This document shows, one piece after another, positions 56,501 through 64,000 of a stretch of DNA of 64,000 bases. The notes beneath the pieces were generated by a model. That model made no database searches. It was not told the DNA's origin and worked only from the letters and a program-made list of their open reading frames with translations. Every line of letters starts with the position of its first letter. The first letter of the stretch is position 1. Position numbers and translations under genes: made by a program. The stretch comes from Pseudomonas panipatensis (GTDB taxonomy: Bacteria; Pseudomonadota; Gammaproteobacteria; Pseudomonadales; Pseudomonadaceae): contig NZ_FNDS01000007.1 in assembly GCF_900099785.1 (NCBI RefSeq), positions 248,001-312,000 on the forward strand, in the 5' to 3' direction.

Positions 56501-57556
56501 ATGAGTGCAACCGCATCTGTCGCCACCCGCCACGACTGGTCTCTCGCTGAAGTGAAGGCGCTCTTCGAGCTGCCGTTCAACGACCTGCTGTTCCAGGCGC
56601 AGAGCGTGCACCGGGTGCATTTCGACCCGAACCGCGTACAGGTCTCCACCCTGCTGTCGATCAAGACCGGCGCCTGCCCGGAAGACTGCAAGTACTGCCC
56701 GCAGTCCGGCCACTACAACACCGGCCTGGACAAAGAGAAACTGATGGAAGTGCAGAAGGTGCTGCAGGCCGCGGCCGAGGCCAAGGCCATCGGTTCCACC
56801 CGCTTCTGCATGGGCGCCGCCTGGAAGCATCCGTCGGCCAAGGACATGCCCTACGTGCTGGAGATGGTCAAGGGCGTGAAAAAGCTCGGCCTGGAAACCT
56901 GCATGACCCTCGGCAAGCTGACCCAGGAACAGACCCAGGCGCTGGCCGAAGCCGGCCTCGACTACTACAACCACAACCTCGATACCTCGCCGGAGTTCTA
57001 CGGCAACATCATCACCACCCGCACCTACGGCGAGCGTCTGCAGACCCTGGCCTATGTGCGCGAGGCGGGGATGAAGATCTGCTCCGGCGGCATCCTCGGC
57101 ATGGGCGAGTCGCTGGACGACCGCGCCGGCCTGCTGATCCAGTTGGCCAACCTGCCGGAGCACCCGGAGTCGGTGCCGATCAACATGCTGGTCAAGGTCA
57201 AGGGCACGCCGCTGGCCGAGGAGCAGGACGTCGATCCGTTCGACTTCATCCGCACCCTGGCCGTGGCGCGGATCATGATGCCGAAGTCCCACGTGCGCCT
57301 GTCCGCCGGCCGTGAGCAGATGAACGAGCAGATGCAGGCCCTGGCCTTCTTCGCTGGCGCCAACTCGATCTTCTACGGCGAGAAGCTGCTGACCACCGCC
57401 AACCCGCAGGCGGAAAAGGACATGCAACTGTTCGCCCGCCTCGGCATCAAGCCGGAGGAGCGCGAAGAGCACGCCGACGAAGTGCACCAGGCGGCCATCG
57501 AGCAGGCCCTGGTCGAACAGCGCGATTCGCAGTTGTTCTACAACGCGGCGGTGTAA
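56501..57556 (+). CDS. bioB: Biotin synthase
   Basis: Radical-SAM enzyme that inserts sulfur into dethiobiotin; 351 residues. The ATG at 56501 has AAGGA upstream and lies after the predicted transcription start; the longer frame from 56414 overlaps the promoter. The radical-SAM cluster motif CxxxCxxC is CPEDCKYC, and the second cluster Cys/Arg ligands are conserved. First gene of bioBFHCD. Confidence 0.97.
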   Translation: MSATASVATRHDWSLAEVKALFELPFNDLLFQAQSVHRVHFDPNRVQVSTLLSIKTGACPEDCKYCPQSGHYNTGLDKEKLMEVQKVLQAAAEAKAIGSTRFCMGAAWKHPSAKDMPYVLEMVKGVKKLGLETCMTLGKLTQEQTQALAEAGLDYYNHNLDTSPEFYGNIITTRTYGERLQTLAYVREAGMKICSGGILGMGESLDDRAGLLIQLANLPEHPESVPINMLVKVKGTPLAEEQDVDPFDFIRTLAVARIMMPKSHVRLSAGREQMNEQMQALAFFAGANSIFYGEKLLTTANPQAEKDMQLFARLGIKPEEREEHADEVHQAAIEQALVEQRDSQLFYNAAV

Positions 57557-57640
57557 ACCGCGCCGCGAGCCGCAGGCGGCGGAGCGCGCGCTCCCGACTG
57601 CTTTACTTGTAGCTTGACGCTTGCCGCCTGGAGCTGTCCG

Positions 57641-58846
57641 ATGTCCTTCGATCTCGCCGCCCGCCTGGCCCAGCGCCGGGCGGACGATCTCTACCGCCAG
57701 CGCCCGCTGCTGGAGTCGCCGCAAGGCCCACTGGTGCGGGTCGATGGCCGGCCGATGCTGGCCTTCTGTTCCAACGATTATCTCGGCCTGGCCAATCACC
57801 CCGAGGTGATCGCCGCGCTGCGTGACGGCGCCGAGCGCTGGGGCGTGGGCGGTGGCGCTTCGCACCTGGTCAACGGCCACTGCGGCCCGCACCATGAATT
57901 GGAGCTGGCCCTCGCCGAGTTCACCGGGCGTCCGCGCGCCCTGCTGTTCTCTACCGGCTACATGGCCAACCTGGGCGCCGTCACCGCGCTGCTGGGCAAG
58001 GGCGATACCGTGCTGGAAGACCGCCTCAACCATGCCTCCCTGCTCGACGCCGGGCTGCTCAGCGGCGCGCGCTTCTCGCGCTACCTGCACAATGATCCGG
58101 CCAGCCTGGCCGGGCGCCTGGCCAAGGCCGAGGGCAATACCCTGGTGGTGACCGACGGCGTGTTCAGCATGGACGGCGACCTCGCCGAGCTGCCGGCCCT
58201 GGCGGCACAGGCCAAGGCCCATGGCGCCTGGCTGATGGTCGATGACGCCCATGGCTTCGGCCCGCTGGGCGCCCATGGCGGCGGCATCGTCGAGCATTTC
58301 GGCCTGGGCCTGGACGATGTCCCGGTGCTGGTCGGCACCCTCGGCAAAGCCTTCGGCACGGCCGGGGCCTTCGTCGCTGGCAGCGAGGAGCTGATCGAGA
58401 CGCTGATCCAGTTCGCCCGTCCCTACATCTACACCACCAGCCAACCGCCGGCGCTGGCCTGCGCCACCCTGAAAAGCCTGGAGCTGCTGCGCGGCGAGGG
58501 CTGGCGCCGCGAGCACCTGCGCGCGCTGATCGAGCGCTTCCGGCATGGCGCGCAGGCGATCGGCCTGCGTCTGATGGACAGCTTCACCCCGATCCAGCCG
58601 ATCCTTATCGGCGGCAGTCGCCAGGCCATGGCCCTGTCCGAAGCGCTGCGCGGCCACGGCATCCTGGTCGGCGCGATTCGCCCGCCGACCGTGCCGGCGG
58701 GCAGCGCGCGCCTGCGTGTCACCCTCAGCGCCAGCCATACTGAGAGTCAGGTCGATCGCCTGCTCGATGCCTTGGCGCAAAGCTGGCAGCAGGTGTCGTC
58801 CAGCCTGTTGGCGGAGATCGATGCCGAGGAGGGTGAAGATGCGTGA
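57641..58846 (+). CDS. bioF: 8-amino-7-oxononanoate synthase
   Basis: PLP enzyme that joins pimeloyl-ACP and alanine, 401 residues from the ATG at 57641. The PLP lysine is in [12 protein letters not shown] and the [12 protein letters not shown] loop is family-specific. The 84-base gap after bioB contains a CTTGTAGCTTGACGCTTG stretch that resembles short repeats seen near Pseudomonas genes. BioH overlaps its end by 8 bases. Confidence 0.97.
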   Translation: MSFDLAARLAQRRADDLYRQRPLLESPQGPLVRVDGRPMLAFCSNDYLGLANHPEVIAALRDGAERWGVGGGASHLVNGHCGPHHELELALAEFTGRPRALLFSTGYMANLGAVTALLGKGDTVLEDRLNHASLLDAGLLSGARFSRYLHNDPASLAGRLAKAEGNTLVVTDGVFSMDGDLAELPALAAQAKAHGAWLMVDDAHGFGPLGAHGGGIVEHFGLGLDDVPVLVGTLGKAFGTAGAFVAGSEELIETLIQFARPYIYTTSQPPALACATLKSLELLRGEGWRREHLRALIERFRHGAQAIGLRLMDSFTPIQPILIGGSRQAMALSEALRGHGILVGAIRPPTVPAGSARLRVTLSASHTESQVDRLLDALAQSWQQVSSSLLAEIDAEEGEDA

Positions 58847-59564
58847 CCAACTGATCCTGTTGCCCGGCTGGGGGCTCGGCAGCGCGCCGCTGGAACCCCT
58901 GCGCGATGCCCTGCTGGAGCAGGCGCCACACCTGGCGGTGCGCATCGAACCGCTGCCGCTGGAGGCGGACGCCAGGGTCTGGCTGGATGTCCTGGATGAA
59001 GAGCTGCCCGGCGACACCTGGCTGGGCGGCTGGTCCCTTGGCGGCATGCTCGCCGCCGAACTGGCCGCGCGGCGCGGCGAGGCCTGCCGCGGTCTGATCA
59101 GTTGCGCCGCGAACGCCAGCTTCCGTCAGCGCGACGACTGGCCGAACGCCATGCCGACGACGGTCTTCGAGGATTTCTTCGAGGCCTTCCTGCTGGAGCC
59201 GGAGCTGACCCGCAAGCGCTTCACCCTGCTGGTCAGCCAGGGCGCCCGCGATGGCCGGACCCTGGCGCGCCAGCTCCAGGTGGCGCTGCCGCAACTGGAT
59301 GTCGAGGCGCTCCGCGCCGGTCTGCAATTGCTCGGCCTGCTCGATACCCGGGCGGCCCTGCAGCGCTACGCCGGCCCGCAACTGCACCTGTTCGCCGGCA
59401 ACGACGCACTGGTCCCGGCGAGTGCCGCCGCGGCGCTGCTGGAGTGGTTGCCCGACGTGGAGACGGCGCTGTTCGACGGCGCCAGCCACGGCCTGCCCCT
59501 GGAGCGTCCGGACGACGTGGCCGCGGCGATCCTGGGTTTCATTCATGAGGGCGACGATGCCTGA
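58839..59564 (+). CDS. bioH: Pimeloyl-ACP methyl ester esterase BioH
   Basis: Alpha/beta hydrolase that removes the methyl ester after pimelate chain elongation; 241 residues. The nucleophile is in GWSLGGM, the acid in FAGNDALVP and the base in GASHGLPLE. It overlaps bioF (8 bases) and bioC (8 bases), which gives a tightly coupled bioF-H-C block. Confidence 0.93.
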   Translation: MRDQLILLPGWGLGSAPLEPLRDALLEQAPHLAVRIEPLPLEADARVWLDVLDEELPGDTWLGGWSLGGMLAAELAARRGEACRGLISCAANASFRQRDDWPNAMPTTVFEDFFEAFLLEPELTRKRFTLLVSQGARDGRTLARQLQVALPQLDVEALRAGLQLLGLLDTRAALQRYAGPQLHLFAGNDALVPASAAAALLEWLPDVETALFDGASHGLPLERPDDVAAAILGFIHEGDDA

Positions 59565-60393
59565 TTCCGCTTTTTCCGCTGGCAGCGCGGTGCCGGGCAG
59601 CGATGCCCATCTGCCGGACAAGCGCCAGGTCGCCGCGTCCTTCTCCCGCGCGGCGGCCAGCTATGACGCCGTCGCCGAGTTGCAGCGCGAGGTCGGTGAA
59701 AGCCTGCTGGCGCGCTTGCCGACGGCGCTGTCGCCGCGGCGCTGGGTCGATCTGGGCTGCGGCACCGGCTATTTCAGCCGCGCCCTGGGGCAACGCTTCG
59801 GCGACGCCGAAGGCCTGGGCGTGGACATCGCCGAAGGCATGCTGCGTTACGCCGGCGCTCGCGGTGGCGCGCGCTATTTCATCGGCGGCGACGCCGAGCG
59901 TCTGCCGTTGCGCACGCAGAGCTGTGACCTGCTGTTTTCCAGCCTGGCGATCCAGTGGTGCGCCGATCTGCCCGCGGTGCTCGGCGAGGCGCGCCGGGTC
60001 CTGCGCGAAGGCGGCGTGTTCGCCTTCAGCAGCCTCTGTGTCGGCACCCTGGGCGAGTTGCGCGCCAGTTGGCAGGCGGTGGACGGCTTCACCCACGTCA
60101 ATCGCTTCCGCGCTTTCGCCGATTACCAGGCGCACTGCGCCGCCAGTGGCCTGGAGCTGCTGGAGCTGGCCAGCGAGGACCGCGTCCTGCACTTCCCTGA
60201 CCTGCGCAGCCTGACCCATGAACTCAAGGCGCTGGGCGCGCACAACCTCAATCCGGGTCGCCCGGACGGCCTGACCGGTCGCGCCCGGGTGCGCGCGCTG
60301 ATCGACGCCTACGAACGCTTCCGCCAGCCGCAGGGATTGCCGGCGACTTACCGGGTGGTCCAGGCCATCCTGCGCAAACCCCTGTCCCTGTAG
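59557..60393 (+). CDS. bioC: Malonyl-ACP O-methyltransferase BioC
   Basis: SAM-dependent enzyme that primes pimelate synthesis by methylating malonyl-ACP; 278 residues from the ATG at 59557. The SAM loop is [15 protein letters not shown], and [10 protein letters not shown] is typical of BioC. BioC and BioH together make pimeloyl-ACP. Confidence 0.94.
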   Translation: MPDSAFSAGSAVPGSDAHLPDKRQVAASFSRAAASYDAVAELQREVGESLLARLPTALSPRRWVDLGCGTGYFSRALGQRFGDAEGLGVDIAEGMLRYAGARGGARYFIGGDAERLPLRTQSCDLLFSSLAIQWCADLPAVLGEARRVLREGGVFAFSSLCVGTLGELRASWQAVDGFTHVNRFRAFADYQAHCAASGLELLELASEDRVLHFPDLRSLTHELKALGAHNLNPGRPDGLTGRARVRALIDAYERFRQPQGLPATYRVVQAILRKPLSL

Positions 60394-60400
60394 GAACGCC

Positions 60401-61090
60401 ATGCAGCACGCTTATTTCATCACTGGCACTGATACCGAGATCGGCAAGACCACCATTGCCTGCGGCCTGCTTCACGCGGCGCGGCTCATCGGCCTGTCCA
60501 CCGCGGCGGCCAAGCCGGTGGCGTCCGGCTGCGAGCGGCACATCGAAGGGCTGCGCAACGCCGATGCCCTGGCCCTGCTCGACGAATGCACGCTGCCGTT
60601 GGCGTATGAACAGGTGAATCCCTTCGCCTTCGAGCCGGCCATCGCCCCGCACCTGGCGGCCCGCGAAGTGGGCGTGGCGCTCAGCGCCGAGGCGCTGGTC
60701 GGGCCGGTGCGCCAAGTGCTCGATCAGCGCGCCGATTTCACCCTGGTCGAAGGCGCCGGCGGCTGGCGCGTACCGCTGGCCGGCGAGGAGAGTCTGTCCG
60801 ACCTGGCGATCATGCTCGGCATGCCGGTGATCCTGGTGGTGGGCGTGCGCCTGGGCTGCATCAACCACGCGGTGCTCAGCGCCGAAGCCATCCTGCGCGA
60901 CGGGCTGCCCCTGGCGGGCTGGGTGGCGAATATCATCGACCCGGCGACGTCGCGCCTGGAGGAAAACCTCGCGACCCTCGCCGAACGCCTGCCGGCGCCC
61001 TGCATCGGCCGCGTGCCGCTCCTTGCCGCGCCGACACCATTCGCCGTGGCCAGCCACCTCGACCTGGGCATCCTCGATCTTCCGGATTGA
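60401..61090 (+). CDS. bioD: Dethiobiotin synthetase
   Basis: ATP-dependent ring closure of diaminopelargonate; 229 residues. The P-loop is GTDTEIGKT and the substrate loop VEGAGGWRVPL is conserved. Last gene of the bio operon, 8 bases after bioC. The aminotransferase bioA is not in the window. Confidence 0.96.
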   Translation: MQHAYFITGTDTEIGKTTIACGLLHAARLIGLSTAAAKPVASGCERHIEGLRNADALALLDECTLPLAYEQVNPFAFEPAIAPHLAAREVGVALSAEALVGPVRQVLDQRADFTLVEGAGGWRVPLAGEESLSDLAIMLGMPVILVVGVRLGCINHAVLSAEAILRDGLPLAGWVANIIDPATSRLEENLATLAERLPAPCIGRVPLLAAPTPFAVASHLDLGILDLPD

Positions 61091-61154
61091 TGGCCTTTGC
61101 CCATCATGGCCAATCCTGCTTGAATAGCCGGTAGTTCCTCCCTGGAGTTCGTCG

Positions 61155-61388
61155 ATGCAAATTTCCGCCAACGCATTCTCCGCCGGCCTGCAGGGCGTGC
61201 GCAGCGGCCAGCAGCAGGTCGAGCGTGCCGCCGAGAAGATCGCCGGACAGCCCGCCGCCACCAATGGCGAAGACCTGGCCAAGCCCCTGGTCGATCTGCA
61301 ACAAGGCAAGTACGCTGCCCTGGCCTCCAGCCGCACCCTGCAAGTCGCCGACGAAACCCTCGGGACGCTGATCGACATCAGCGTCTGA
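61155..61388 (+). CDS. Mini flagellar-rod-like protein, unknown
   Basis: A 77-residue protein. Its N-terminus (QISANAFSAGLQGVRSGQQQ) resembles the N-terminal rod motif of flagellar axial proteins, and its C-terminus (LVDLQQGKYAALASSRTLQV then ADETLGTLIDISV) resembles their C-terminal motif. The whole middle domain of FlgB/C/F/G is absent and no flagellar genes are near. It has GGAG before the ATG and follows bioD. Exact role unknown. Confidence 0.75.
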   Translation: MQISANAFSAGLQGVRSGQQQVERAAEKIAGQPAATNGEDLAKPLVDLQQGKYAALASSRTLQVADETLGTLIDISV

Positions 61389-61553
61389 AGGCGCCGAAGC
61401 TCTCAGAATTTCCTGTCATAAATTTCTAGCCGCCGACCGTCCCCATGACGCGTCGGCGGTGCGCTCCTGCGCTTTACTTAATGCCTGTAGCCCCCGCAAT
61501 TTCAGCGCTCTAGCGCGGCGCCGGAAGCGTGACCGGGCAGTCGGTTTGCGCGC

Positions 61554-61582
61554 TTGACAAGGGTATGACGTAAACGTATGTT
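61554..61582 (+). promoter_or_regulatory. Sigma70 promoter for the acyl-CoA dehydrogenase
   Basis: TTGACA, 17-base spacer, TATGTT. It lies about 124 bases before the gene, in the 318-base gap 61389-61706. The only other clear signal there is the PsrA-type box. Confidence 0.75.
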
Positions 61583-61583
61583 T

Positions 61584-61597
61584 CAAACGCCTGTTTG
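61584..61597. promoter_or_regulatory. PsrA-type operator
   Basis: CAAAC-GCCT-GTTTG, a perfect dyad fitting the PsrA box C/GAAAC-N2-4-GTTTG/C. It sits one base after the -10, where a bound repressor would block transcription. In P. aeruginosa PsrA represses beta-oxidation genes and is released by long-chain acyl signals (literature). Binding here is inferred. Confidence 0.8.
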
Positions 61598-61706
61598 AGA
61601 GTCGTGCTGCGCCTGCGCAGCGACTGGGCGGCCGGGAACGCTCCCGCACTGCGACCGCACCTATCGGTCGCCCATTAACCAGAACCCTTCGTAGAGGTTT
61701 ACCGCT

Positions 61707-63512
61707 ATGCCTGATTACAAGGCCCCCTTGCGTGATATCCGTTTCGTTCGCGACGAGCTGCTGGGCTACGAAGCGCACTACCAGAGCCTGCCTGGCGCCC
61801 AGGACGCCACCCCGGACATGGTCAATGCCATCCTCGAAGAGGGTGCCAAGTTCTGCGAACAGGTGATCGCTCCGCTGAACCGCGTCGGCGACCAGGAAGG
61901 CTGCACCTGGAGCCCCGAGGGTGTGAAGACCCCGACCGGCTTCAAAGAGGCCTACCAGCAATTCGTCGAAGGCGGCTGGCCGAGCCTGGCCCACGATGTC
62001 GAGCACGGCGGCCAGGGCCTGCCGGAATCCCTCGGCATGGCCATCAGCGAGATGATCGGCCAGGCCAACTGGTCCTGGGGCATGTACCCGGGCCTGTCCC
62101 ATGGCGCCATGAACACCCTGCATGCCCACGGCACCCCGGAGCAGCAGCACACCTACCTGACCAAGCTGGTGTCCGGCGAATGGACCGGCACCATGTGCCT
62201 GACCGAGCCGCATTGCGGCACCGACCTGGGCATGCTGCGCACCAAGGCCGAGCCGCAGGCCGACGGCACCTACAAAGTCACCGGCACCAAGATCTTCATC
62301 TCCGCCGGTGAGCACGACATGGCCGACAACATCGTGCACATCGTGCTGGCCCGCCTGCCCGACGCTCCGCAGGGCACCAAGGGCATTTCGCTGTTCATCG
62401 TGCCGAAGTTCCTGCCCAACGCCGAAGGCGGCGTAGGCGAGCGCAACGCCGTGTCCTGTGGCTCCATCGAGCACAAGATGGGCATCCACGGTAACGCCAC
62501 CTGCGTGATGAACTTCGACGCCGCTACCGGCTTCCTGATCGGCCCGCCGAACAAGGGCCTGAACTGCATGTTCACCTTCATGAACACCGCTCGCCTGGGT
62601 ACCGCGCTGCAAGGCCTGGCCCACGCCGAGATCGGTTTCCAAGGTGGCATCGCCTACGCTCGCGAGCGTCTGCAGATGCGTTCGCTGACCGGCCCGAAAG
62701 CCCCGGAAAAGGCCGCCGATCCGATCATCGTGCACCCGGACGTGCGCCGTATGCTGCTGACCGCCAAGGCCTTCGCCGAAGGCAACCGCGCCATGCTGTA
62801 CTTCGCTGCCAAGCAGGTCGATATCGTGCAGCGCAGCCAGGACGAAGAGCAGAAGAAAGCCGCTGACGCGATGCTGGCCTTCCTCACGCCGATCGCCAAG
62901 GCCTTCATGACCGAAGTCGGCTTCGAAGCCGCCAACCACGGCGTGCAGATCTACGGTGGCCACGGCTTCATCGCCGAGCACGGTATGGAGCAGAACGTCC
63001 GCGACAGCCGTATCTCCATGCTGTACGAAGGCACCACCGGCGTTCAGGCACTCGACCTGCTGGGCCGCAAGGTACTGATGACCCAGGGCGAAGCGCTCAA
63101 GGGCTTCACCAAGATCGTGCACAAGTTCTGCCAGGCCAACGAAGCCAACGACGCGGTCAAAGAGTTCGTCGCTCCGCTGGCGCAACTGAACAAGGAATGG
63201 GGCGAGCTGACCATGAAGGTCGGTATGGCCGCCATGAAGGACCGCGAAGAAGTCGGCGCCGCATCGGTGGACTACCTGATGTACTCCGGCTACGCCTGCC
63301 TGGCCTACTTCTGGGCCGACATGGCGCGCCTGGCCGCCGAGAAACTGGCCGCCGGCACCAGCGAAGAAGCCTTCTACAAGGCCAAGCTGCAGACCGCGCG
63401 TTTCTACTTCCAGCGCATCCTGCCGCGTACCCGTGCCCATGTCGGCGCCATGCTGTCCGGCGCGAGCAACCTGATGGACATGGCCGAGGAAGACTTCGCC
63501 CTCGGTTACTGA
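61707..63512 (+). CDS. Acyl-CoA dehydrogenase (FadE-type, long form)
   Basis: First oxidative step of fatty acid breakdown, 601 residues. The flavin and substrate regions [14 protein letters not shown] and [12 protein letters not shown], and the catalytic-region [16 protein letters not shown], identify the family. The C-terminal extension beyond the usual 380 residues is the longer form found in Pseudomonas. The promoter carries a PsrA-type box. A strong terminator follows. Confidence 0.95.
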   Translation: MPDYKAPLRDIRFVRDELLGYEAHYQSLPGAQDATPDMVNAILEEGAKFCEQVIAPLNRVGDQEGCTWSPEGVKTPTGFKEAYQQFVEGGWPSLAHDVEHGGQGLPESLGMAISEMIGQANWSWGMYPGLSHGAMNTLHAHGTPEQQHTYLTKLVSGEWTGTMCLTEPHCGTDLGMLRTKAEPQADGTYKVTGTKIFISAGEHDMADNIVHIVLARLPDAPQGTKGISLFIVPKFLPNAEGGVGERNAVSCGSIEHKMGIHGNATCVMNFDAATGFLIGPPNKGLNCMFTFMNTARLGTALQGLAHAEIGFQGGIAYARERLQMRSLTGPKAPEKAADPIIVHPDVRRMLLTAKAFAEGNRAMLYFAAKQVDIVQRSQDEEQKKAADAMLAFLTPIAKAFMTEVGFEAANHGVQIYGGHGFIAEHGMEQNVRDSRISMLYEGTTGVQALDLLGRKVLMTQGEALKGFTKIVHKFCQANEANDAVKEFVAPLAQLNKEWGELTMKVGMAAMKDREEVGAASVDYLMYSGYACLAYFWADMARLAAEKLAAGTSEEAFYKAKLQTARFYFQRILPRTRAHVGAMLSGASNLMDMAEEDFALGY

Positions 63513-63546
63513 TGGCTCGGGCCGCTCTCCGGTCCCTGACGCAGTG

Positions 63547-63576
63547 AAAAAGCCCGCCCTATGGCGGGCTTTTTTT
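63547..63576 (+). terminator. Rho-independent terminator after the acyl-CoA dehydrogenase
   Basis: Stem AGCCCGCC/GGCGGGCT with a CTAT loop, preceded by A-run and followed by seven T. It lies 35 bases after the stop codon. Confidence 0.92.
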
Positions 63577-63672
63577 GTGCGTCCAGACAGGCGCCAAGCG
63601 GCAGAAGCTGCCATCATTAGGCCATTTATTTCCGCGCTACCCACGGCGCTGGAAACTACCCCGGAACCTTAA

Positions 63673-64000
63673 GTGCGTCCCATCGCCCACTACCGCCCCA
63701 GCCATTTCATCGCGCCCCTGCTGCTGTTGCCGGCAGGGCTTGGCGCCGGCTCGCTGATGGCGATGAGCGAGTTCTTCGTGTCCCTGTTCAATGTGCTGCC
63801 GACCCTGCTGCTGTTGCTCGGTGGCGCGCTCTGCCTGATCTACGGGCGCCAGCGTCAGCTGTTCATGCTGGCGGTGGTCTACATCGGCTATTTCCTCCTC
63901 GATACCCAGGTCGGCTACTACCGCGCCCACCAGGCGCCGCGCGCCGATGCACCCTTGGTGTTCCACCTCATCTGTCTGCTTCTGCCGTTGCTCTATGGGC
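63673..64000 (+). CDS. Membrane protein, N-terminal part (cut by window end)
   Basis: A frame opens at the GTG at 63673 and runs past base 64000; 109 residues are visible. They form at least three or four membrane helices (about residues 12-30, 37-57, 63-77 and 96-109). The arrangement is like N-terminal sensor regions of some GGDEF proteins, but no catalytic domain is visible, so the family is unknown. The start is the first in-frame one after the preceding terminator. Confidence 0.6.
   Translation, partial: MRPIAHYRPSHFIAPLLLLPAGLGAGSLMAMSEFFVSLFNVLPTLLLLLGGALCLIYGRQRQLFMLAVVYIGYFLLDTQVGYYRAHQAPRADAPLVFHLICLLLPLLYG

Overview
The window is a chromosomal segment of a high-GC gammaproteobacterium, almost certainly a Pseudomonas. 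The tatABC-hisEI-ubiBJE cluster, the mcl-PHA cluster (phaC1-phaZ-phaC2-phaD facing phaI-phaF), hslVU-SPOR-argS-priA-rpmE, creBCD and bioBFHCD are all arranged as in Pseudomonas, and the proteins resemble those of the P. aeruginosa group from memory. Some features (a phaZ with a long N-terminal extension, differently joined blocks) suggest a relative of P. aeruginosa rather than P. aeruginosa itself. The species call is inference.

Layout. 1-27.0 kb: a chemotaxis transducer cut by the window edge, rsmE, tatCBA, hisEI, ubiB/ubiJ/ubiE, the complete medium-chain-length polyhydroxyalkanoate locus, a DUF971 gene, hslUV, a SPOR protein, argS, priA, rpmE, a secreted nuclease, an M48 lipoprotein protease and a malic enzyme. 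27.1-45.7 kb: nfeD-slipin, a solute-binding protein, a FUSC membrane protein, dbpA, a cold-shock protein, two retropepsin-like DTG proteins, an MFS exporter, tandem DUF2780-like secreted proteins, a PlsC-type acyltransferase, an HD-GYP protein, creBCD and several small unknown genes. 45.8-56.3 kb: GST, a Vgb-like beta-propeller, glcB, GNAT, a GcvR-like ACT protein, a large non-coding gap with DnaA boxes, rarD, srkA, a minimal ModA-like protein beside a ModE-like regulator, comF and a small membrane protein. 56.4-64 kb: bioBFHCD, a mini flagellar-rod-like protein, an acyl-CoA dehydrogenase and the start of a membrane protein.

Most genes are core housekeeping genes. I found no phage, insertion sequence, CRISPR array, tRNA or rRNA. 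The best regulatory signals are a sigma54 promoter before phaC1, a sigma32 promoter before hslV, a BirA operator over the bioB promoter and a PsrA-type box at the acyl-CoA dehydrogenase promoter. The transcript terminator after rpmE is itself the signal-peptide coding region of the next gene.

The most unusual things are in the non-coding DNA. About 630 bp between the GcvR-like gene and rarD hold three perfect and four near-perfect DnaA boxes and no credible gene, like a DnaA-titration or reactivation locus. A densely folded gap precedes the tandem DUF2780-like genes. The cold-shock leader carries two anti-Shine-Dalgarno copies. The join between the malic enzyme gene and nfeD looks like one end of an inversion symmetric about the replication origin relative to P. 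aeruginosa PAO1 (gene order from memory).
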